Shown: positions 52,001-61,000 of the stretch, piece by piece
How the letters are laid out: each line of letters begins with the position of its first letter
Position numbering within the stretch: the stretch's first letter is position 1
From: Prevotella sp. MGM2
GTDB taxonomy: Bacteria > Bacteroidota > Bacteroidia > Bacteroidales > Bacteroidaceae
Direction of reading: 5' to 3'
Assembly: GCF_002933955.1 (NCBI RefSeq)
Contig: NZ_BEWW01000322.1
Location: forward strand, 1-64,000
DNA length: 64,000 nt
Made by a program: the position numbers and the translations under genes
Notes under the pieces: model-generated
Told to the model about the DNA's origin: nothing
Database searches by the model: none
Seen by the model: the letters and a program-made list of their open reading frames with translations, nothing else

Positions 52001-55000
52001 AGTATGCTTTGAAACACTCCGCTTTGGTGTGACCCTTGACCTTGTTTTTGTTCAGTCCGAGGGGAACAGCCTCGCCCATTCGTGCCATGCAGAGTTCGCC
52101 CTGCGAGTTCAGCACCATGCTTCCCTCCTTGACACCCTCGCCGAGTTGCTCATTGATTCGGGTTATCTCATCTTCGACTTTCGGCGCGGCTGTGGCTTCC
52201 TCTTCCATGTCGGCGAAACTGCTTGCCCATTCGGACAACATCTTCGACTGTTCCTTTTCCTTGACTGGGAAGAGGGCGCGACTGGTCGGGAAGCGTGTTT
52301 CACCACGCTCAAAGTTGAACATCATCTCGCCTGCCATATTCTCCGGATGTTCCGCAAAATATTTGTTGTACATCATGCTGTACTGCTTGATGACGGGAAT
52401 TTCCTGACCTTTGACCTTGCGAGTGTCGCCAGTATCATAGTCAGCCACGCGCACACCTATTGCATCCGTCACGTCTATGGCATTAGGTGAGGGCTTGCCG
52501 TTGACGCGCTTGCGCACAACGATGATGTCCGAGGTTGCCCCGGTGCCTCCGAATGTCTTGTTGTGCATACGGAAAGCACCTACAACGTCAGCATTACCCT
52601 CGCCGATAATCCAAAGGCGAAGTTCCTTTGAGTTGTCCATCGTGCCGCTTGACGTGATGAATATGCCAATACCGCCCTCGCGGAGTTTGCGGATATTCTT
52701 CGCAATGCAGAAATCGTGGATGTCATGGAATTTCTTGGAGAGGTCTTTGTCGCCTGTCTCGTCAAACACTTTCGCACCAGTTATGAAAGGCACGTTGGTA
52801 ATGGCGAGGTCAACGGTGCCGTTCTGCACTCGCGTTTTCTCAAAGCCTTGTATCTCCACCTTGGCATCCGGGTAGAGCAACGAGAGGATTCCGCCAGTGG
52901 TGCGGTCAATCTCAACGGCATGGATTGAGCTGCGCTCACTCATGTCGGTAGGCATAAGTCCGATGATATTGCCGATACCTGCTGACCCCTCAAGCACGTT
53001 GCCGCCCTTGAAGCCCATAGCGCGTGCTACATCCCACATGGTGTCTATGACCTCGGCAGGAGTGTAGTAAGCGGAACGGCGGCTGTCCACAGCGTCTTGA
53101 TAGCCGTCCTCGCCCAGTAGTTCTTTCAGACGTTTGGCAATCGGGTTCGGAGTATAGCCCTGCTCATTGAAAGCCTTGCCCAGTCCACCCCAACCGCTGA
53201 ACTTACGGAGTACGGCCATCTGTTCGGGTGTGGCGGTTTCGCCTGCGTCAAGCAGTCGCTTGGCAAGTTCGATCGCTTCCATATTGGCCTTGATGCGTGC
53301 GTCCTCGCCTTTGGGGGCATAGTCAACGCCACGCTCGGCATGGTTGTTGCGGACATTCTTCCGCTCCGATTCGGGGACCGGCTCAATTACTGGTTGGCTC
53401 TTAGGCTTTCGAGGTACGCCTGCGCCTCGCTCTCCGTCAGACATAGGATTGACGCTACTACGTCCACCCATTCCTCGTCCGTCAGTTCCTTTAACTTCAT
53501 TCCGTTGGCTCTCTCCCAACGGTTCATGCGATTGAGGTTCGTGTCCTCTTTCTCGCTCGGCAGTGCCGGGGCGAGGTTGTACGTCAGTTTCTTCATGATT
53601 GCTTGAGTTTTGAGTGTTATCGAATAGGCCGCCGAACAAATCTCCGACAGGTTGTTCCGGCTTCAAAGTTACATCTTTTTTGCGAGAACTTCGCTTCTTC
53701 TCCTGTGCGGCTCTTGCTACACGCTTTGCCTCGCCGAAGATTCCATCGGCAGGCTTGACGCGGCTCCAGTCTCCCTTTTCTGACATGACATCCTTGACAG
53801 CCTCAAAGATAGGCCCACCGTCAGTGTCAAAATCTTCTATCTTGACTTTCTCCCAATTGCCGTTGCCGTAACGGTCCCACATGACCTCATCGCCGACCTT
53901 GTAGCCGTTGTGAGTCACGTCTACTTTTCGCTCTTCGGCAAGCTGCGCTTCAACTTCGGGAGTGATGGTATATGGAGATTCGCCACGTTCTGCCATATCA
54001 GACCATTCATGCCAAAGCTCATCTACAGACTTTTCTTTAGGAAGATAGTCGCGTGTAATCTCTTTTACCCTGCGCAGAAAATCGGCATAGGTTGATTCAA
54101 CCGGGGCATACATATTGTAGCCCCAACGTTCCATACCGCTCCCATTCGGATTTTCCACCCGGTATAGTATCCGCTCAACGGCAAGATTGTCACCACGTCT
54201 ACGTGTGCCTCTTTCTGCAACTGGTTCAAGACCGATATAGATGGCGAGTATTCTTCCCTCGTTGAGAGGGAGATTTACAATTACGTCACCACCTGCCGGG
54301 GCGATGTTCGCTCTTACCGCAGTGCCTTTCTTGACTCTCTTGCGGCCGAGCGTGGTCGCACTCGTGACTTTAATGTCAATGCCGAGGTCGTTTACCAACT
54401 GCTTTGCAAGTTTTGTAGCATCTGCCACGGCTTTTTTCTCTGCTGTGAGCATATAGCCGTAACTCTCATGGAACTTTGAATCGTCCTCAACGGCTTCATA
54501 GTAGCCGAGGACTGCCAGTTGGTCGTTGATCTCGTCAAGTGTTTGGTCAATCAGTTCTGAGGCTCGGTTGAGTTCGCCTGCGTCTGCTGAAGTTTCTGCG
54601 ATACTTTCTGCCTCGCCTGCAACAGCCTCTGCTTTTTCTGCAAGAGCTGCTGTATCTGCTTCTGTCTGCTTGTCATTTTCTCTTCGGTTTTTGTTTCGGG
54701 TTTCGGTAAGTTCTTTCTGCGCCTGCGCGGATGCGGTTGAGGCTTTGCGCTCTTCCACAATCATAGCCGCCTGCGCGATTGGGTCAGCCTGCTTCTTGTC
54801 GAAGTTCTGCACGTCAAACGTGGCAACCTGCTCGGTCGGTGTAAAGGTATATTTGTCATAGCCGGGTGTCCAGCGTGCGCCCTCATAGAACGATTTGAGC
54901 CACGGACGTATCTTGTCGCCCAACAATCCCACCATCTTGGTGGCATAGTCGGGGAATGCCGTTGTGCCTCGCTCGATAAGACCCATAGCAAGACGGATGC

Positions 55001-58000
55001 CTGCGGACTGGATGCGCTGACGCTCCTGCGCTGTCAGTTCGCCGGGGTCGCGGAACTTGATGTTGGTGTCGCCCTCGTCATCGCCTATGCCCAACAGGTC
55101 GCGCAACTCGTCAGCCAAAGACTTCATTTCGTCATCGCTGATTTCGTGCTGTTGCTCCGGCTCTGCCTTGACTGGTTCGGCGTGGTCGCTCAACTTGGTT
55201 TCTCCTTTGGTCGACAGGTCGGTCATCACATCTTCAAGGCTGACGCGGTTGATAGGTGCTTTCTTCGGCTTCCGTGCAGGCTTCTTCTCCGCAGGAGCCG
55301 CAGGAGCGACAGCCTCACGGAGTTCCTCGGCGGTCATTGGCTGTGCGTCCGCAACCGCTTCTTCGTTGCCAATCATCTCGGCGAGTTGGCGTGCGGCTTC
55401 CTCACTGCGCATCATGTAACCGCCCTGCTTGCGGTCATACCAACCGCGAGAGGTTTTCTTACCCTCGGTGAGAGGCTCACGCGCGAATGTGTCAAGAGCC
55501 GCCTTTTGCTCGGCGGTCAGTTCGCGGTTGAACTTGACAAGGTGAACATCGCTCGTCTTGCCTTTCTTGTTGGTGTAGGTTGTCGGCGTAATGGTGTACG
55601 GTTCAGAACTTTCCGCGCTCTCCGTTTGTTTATCTGCTGACAAAGTATTAACTTTGCGGTCAGAAGGCGAGTCGAGCGTAGGGCCGGAAAGGGCACCGGC
55701 CTCCTCCGAAGATTCGGAGGGCAGTATGAGGGATTGCCCGTCCTCACGCTCTTTCCCCTTAACATTATTGTCGGACGTAGGAACAAGGTCCGGTCCCTCC
55801 GATTCACTCGGAGCCTCGGTTAAGTACCTTTCAGAACTGGGGGACAAACTTTCAGAGAGATGTAGAATTTTACCATTCTGCATCTCTTTCTTTATTGCTT
55901 TACCCTCGGCTTCATGGCTGCTTATTGATACCTCCATGCCGTCACGCTGAACGGTTACAGATTCAAAATGCACAAGACGGCTTCCATCGGATTTGATGAA
56001 CGTCTTTACAAACAGATATTTGCTGTCTCGCTCTGCACCTTCAGCAGGTGCGTTTTTCTCAATGATGACATCGGGAGTGTTGAGTGTAGGATGTATCATG
56101 CTGAAATACTCTGTCCTTTTCAGTGAGTAGAGTTTCAGCAACTGGTTTGCACCCATCTTGACAATGCCTATGGGAGTTTCAACAGTGCCGTCCTCTCCGA
56201 ACTGGGCAATCCAGTTTTCGGGCGTGAGTTCAATTGAGGGAGCGACTTCGGCGGTTGCTTCCATTCGTGCAATCAACTCCGTTGCTTCCTGCTCGGTGAG
56301 TGAGCGTCCAATCATGCCGTTGCCCTCAATAGCCTTGACGCTCTTGTACTCGGCAAAGGGCTTGGTCTTACGTCTGCTCGACTGAATCCACTTCTTGAAC
56401 TCTTCCTTGCTGACGTGGGTAATCGCGCCGAGACCGGTCCAACCCGGCTCATAGTTGGAGAGGTATGCGTAACGCGCGGCCTGCTCCGTGGGGAAGCCGT
56501 ACATAACCTTATGCTCGTCAAACGAGCCGTCCTCGTTCACTTGGTCAACGACAAACACATCGCCCTCTTCGGGAGTGTCGGAAAGGAACACGTCAATGTG
56601 GTCGCCGTCCACGCCCTCAGTCCCACGGATATATCCGTAGTCGTTCTGCATGGTAGTTTCCCACGGCTTGCCGTCCGCTCCAGTACCTCGGCGTACACTA
56701 CCTTTGGCGTTCTCAATGCTGACGTTGTAGCCGTCAACCTTGCGATGTTCCATCTTGTAGTTGCCTGCGGCTTTCTGCGCCTCAGTCGGTTCGGACTGCA
56801 TACCTCCGTCAACCTTTAGCTCGGCGGACGGATGTCCATCAATATACTGGGCAATCTCGGCGATGTCGCCAAAACGCTTGCCGTCAAATTCAAAGTATGA
56901 GCCTGTGTAGTGTCCGTCCTCATTGGGTGCGTCAACTTGCGTAACTATGTGAGTGCCGTCAATGATGATTTCACACTTATAAGTGGGCTTGTCACTGTCA
57001 CCCTCTTCCCAGTCGTTTTCAGTAATCTCAACACGGGCCGCGAGTGCCTGCTCTTCGGGAGTCAGTTCCTCGCGAGTGCCTGCTACTGGCTGTTGAGGCT
57101 CTGCACTGCGTTCAACATCATTCGGAGTTTGTTCACTTTCTTGGTCTCGTCCAAGCTGTTCTGCTTCTGCTCTGCGCTTGCGTTCCGCAATGGCAGCTTC
57201 CACGAGTGCCTGCTGTTCTTTGGGGGTTGCATTTCTGAAATGTTCGTTTACATTGGTGAGTATTTCTTCTTTTGAGGGGATCGAGCCTGAAAACATGTCA
57301 AGTTGACCGCCCGAAGCTTGTGCAGCCTCGTTGTTGTATGAGGTCAGCACCTTGCGCAGGTCGCTCGGCTTACCGCTGTTGAGAATGTCTGCAAGCAGGA
57401 GTGCGGTCGCGTCAGTCACACGGCTGTCTCCAAACTCATCATCAAACAATCCCTGCATACGTCCGAAGGGCGACACTGGCATTCCATCGGTATATACGTC
57501 CGGCATAGCGGCCTTGGCGCGAGTAACAAGGTCTACAGCCTTTGCAAGTTCCTCGCTGATGTCGTAGCCGTTTCGGGCAAGAGTGCGGTTATTGGCAATC
57601 TCATTCAATCCCATAACGATTGACTGGCGAAGTGTCGGCATAGAGATTATCTGACGCACTGCATCGGGCGAGGTTTGGAACACCTTGCCGATAAGAGTGT
57701 TTTCGATAAGTTCCTTTCCTGCGGCCGACAACGCCGTGCCTGTCCGCAGTTCGGGCATCTGCATATCGTTGATGACTCCTGCCTGCATGAGTGCGCCCAG
57801 TGCGTGAGCTACGGCTTTCTCGTCAGCATAGTAGTCCGAGAGGCGGTCGTAACGGCTGATGTCGTTGACAATGACGTTGAACACATTGTCGGGGACAATC
57901 TTTCCGAGTTTCACGGCGGCTTCGGGCTTGCCCTGCGATTTCTTCTCCTGCGCGTTGAACCGAGCAAAGGTTGTGGCATCGTAAGGAAGAGCCTCGTCCG

Positions 58001-61000
58001 GCACGAACACCACGCGCGGATTCTTCATACTTGCCACCTGCTCCGGGGTAAAGCCGTATTTCTTGTGTCCGAACTGCGCGAGGTAGTCATTGTATGCCCT
58101 ATCTGTGCCTTGACGCGCTGCGAGGTCGCCCGACATGGTGCGATTGTTGCCCGACAGCACCACGCCGTCCTTGCTCACTATTACTGGGTCTTGCAGGGCG
58201 CGGTTGTCATAGTTGCCTGCCATACCCTCAACTTTCTGCTGTGCGTCCTTATCACGCTGATAGTCGCGGTCGTTGACGCTTTGGCCGTTCTCATCAATCG
58301 GGAAACCCTCGGTGGGTGCATAAGCATTGTTCACATCATGGCTCGGCGAGGCGGCTCCTGCCTCGGTCAGAATGTATCTGCCGGAGATAGTAGAGCCGTC
58401 GGGCAGGGTCAGAGCGTCCTCGTTACCCTCCACCTTAGGAGCGGACTCCCAACGCTCGCGTATCTTCGGATTGACGGCATGAACGCCGATGCGCTCCTGC
58501 TCGGCCTGCTTCTCTGCCTTGATGCGCTGTTCCTCTTCAAATCGGGCGACAGCCTTATCATGGGCGATTGCGTCACGCTGACGGCGTTCCTCTTCCTGCT
58601 GACGGCGCAGCTCGGCTTTGCGCGTGTTGTGGACGGCAACAATGCCGTTCCATGCGTCAATGCGTGCCTGCGCCTCGGCAATCTGCTGATTGTACAGGGC
58701 GAGGTCGTTCTGATACTGCTCGGCTGCCTTGCGCTTGGCTTCTGCCATGGCCATGGGCGAACCTTTCAGTTTGGGGGCCTTCATTGTCGGCGGCTTCTTA
58801 TTGAGAGCTTCGAGGTCGGCGGTCGCCTGCTGAACCTGCGCCAAAGCGATTTCAACGGCATCATCCTCACCGCCGACAGCCTCAACAAGACCATCCCAGG
58901 CCGTTTCCTTATCCACGGCTTCAAAACTCGGCTCTCCTTTCTCGTTGAGAGGAATGCGCGAGAGTGCGGTCTGCTGTCCGTTTTCTACACTTGGGACCGT
59001 TTCGGGCGCGGTTTCTGCGTCTGAAACTGGGTTTTCCGTAGGATTGGGAACGCTTTCGGGCATTTCGGGAACGCTCTGCGCTTCCATAGCCCTGTTCTGC
59101 TGTTCGTATTCGTAAGCCTCAAGCAGACCACGTCCGAAGTCAGTCAGACGGTTGGAATCGGCGCGGAGGTTCTCAATCTCGGCGTTTAGTTTGACATCAT
59201 CGAAATTCTTTGCATCGTTCAGTCCGCTTTCATAGCCTCGGTCATACGCCTCGGTGTCGGCGGTCGCAGGTGCTTCCGCTTCGGGCTGGGCAAATGGGTC
59301 TATATCGTCCTGCTGTGGCTCTTCTCCCTCGGCAGATTCTTCGGGGGCAACGGCATTGTCGCCAAAGATATTCATCTGCTCCTGCTCGATCACCGACAAA
59401 GCGGTGTCCAGTTCGTCCTGCGGATTGACAGCCTCGGACACTTTGAAGATTTGGTCGGGGGATGTAAACTGATATTCCCCGGTCTGCGCGTCCATGACAA
59501 CGACACTCTCCGAAGAGTTGTGTACGTCAACGGCTGTGCCATCGGGGAACATTACAACATCACCCTTGACAATATAGACCGGTCGGTCATCCACTTTCAT
59601 GGTGGCAGGAATAATCACGCCATTGTCCTTGTGGGTGCGCTTGGCAACACTTTCCTCAACCTCGGCACGCTTGCGGTCGGCAACCTCGTTGGATGCGTCC
59701 ATAACGCCGTCAAGAGCCGCCTTCGCATTGATGTAGTAGAGGACAGCGTCTTTCTGCTCAATAGTCAGTTCGGGGTCATTGACCAACGCCCACGGATTTT
59801 CATTCACATGGAACATATAGTATTCGGCTTCAGAACCGAAAGCGTCCTCAACCGCTTGGTATGCTTCCTGCATACGCAGGGCGATAGCGTCCACGTCTGC
59901 CTGCACGGTCGGGTCGCCCTCTTCAAAGCGTCCGAACAACTCACGGCCCTGCTCATATTGGCTTTGCGCCTCTGCCTGCTCCGCAGTAGGCTCTGCGGCC
60001 TGCTGACGTACCTCTTCGGGAAAGAGCCGTTCAAGATACGTCTTGACGGCATCCTGCTCCGCTTTGGTGCGCTTGCTTGGCATCTTGCGCAGGACTGCAT
60101 CTACATCAATGCCAGTTTCCTCTTTCAGAGCCTCGCGGATTGCTTCGGGGCGATAGCGGTCGGCAATGTCGCGGTTGCGCTCCATAGCATCATCAAGGAA
60201 CTCAACCAACTGCTTCTGTGATTCGGTCACGTCCTTGTTACCGGCCTTGACTTCGCGATAGATTCTCTTGATGGTTGCAGGGTCGGCACCGGGCGACACC
60301 TCGCTGATAGCGGCATCAAGCACCATGTCATCGGCAACGGCCTCCTTGTACCGCTCACCAACGTCCACCGAGTTGAGTTCTGCCTGACGCATGATGTTGT
60401 CGGTTTCCTGCTTGGCTTCCTGCTCGTTCTTGAACGTGCGACTGGTAACGACCTCGCCATTGGCGGCTATGGAGTTGACGGTCACACGTCCGTCAGCGTC
60501 CGTGTTGGTGGTGTAACCAGTAACGGAAGCCATCGGAAGTCTGCGCCCAGTAAGTATGTAGTAGGCTTTTGCGCGTGCGGACTGGCTCACATTGCCGTCC
60601 TGCATGAGTTCTTCCATTGAGGAATAGCCGTCAAATTCGGGATTACGGCTGATTGTTTCAGCCTCAACGCGCTCTGCTCTCAACTCAATCGCTCCCTCGG
60701 TAGGGTTTGGTTGAGATACTTCCTGCACTCGGTCACGGCTGAACAGGTCGGCGAGTTCGCCATAGCCTGCCCTGCGCAGCTCTTCGCGCTCATCGGTGGT
60801 AAACCGCATTGCCTCTGCTACACGTCCGGCATCGTCAGCCCCTGTGAGATTGTTTATGTTGGCAGGGTCAAGAGCCTTGCGGATTCTCTCCTCGAAGTCC
60901 ATGCGGTTGTGGTTGCGCTCTGCCTGCGTCAGCGGTCGGCCGTTGACTGGCTTGACTGGGCGCAAACTGGCGATAACTCGCGGTGCGCTCTTGAGTCCGT

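Noticed and set aside
57675-59024. 449-aa plus-strand frame
   Set aside because: Antisense to the polyvalent gene, which keeps known motifs on both sides; a composition-driven open frame.
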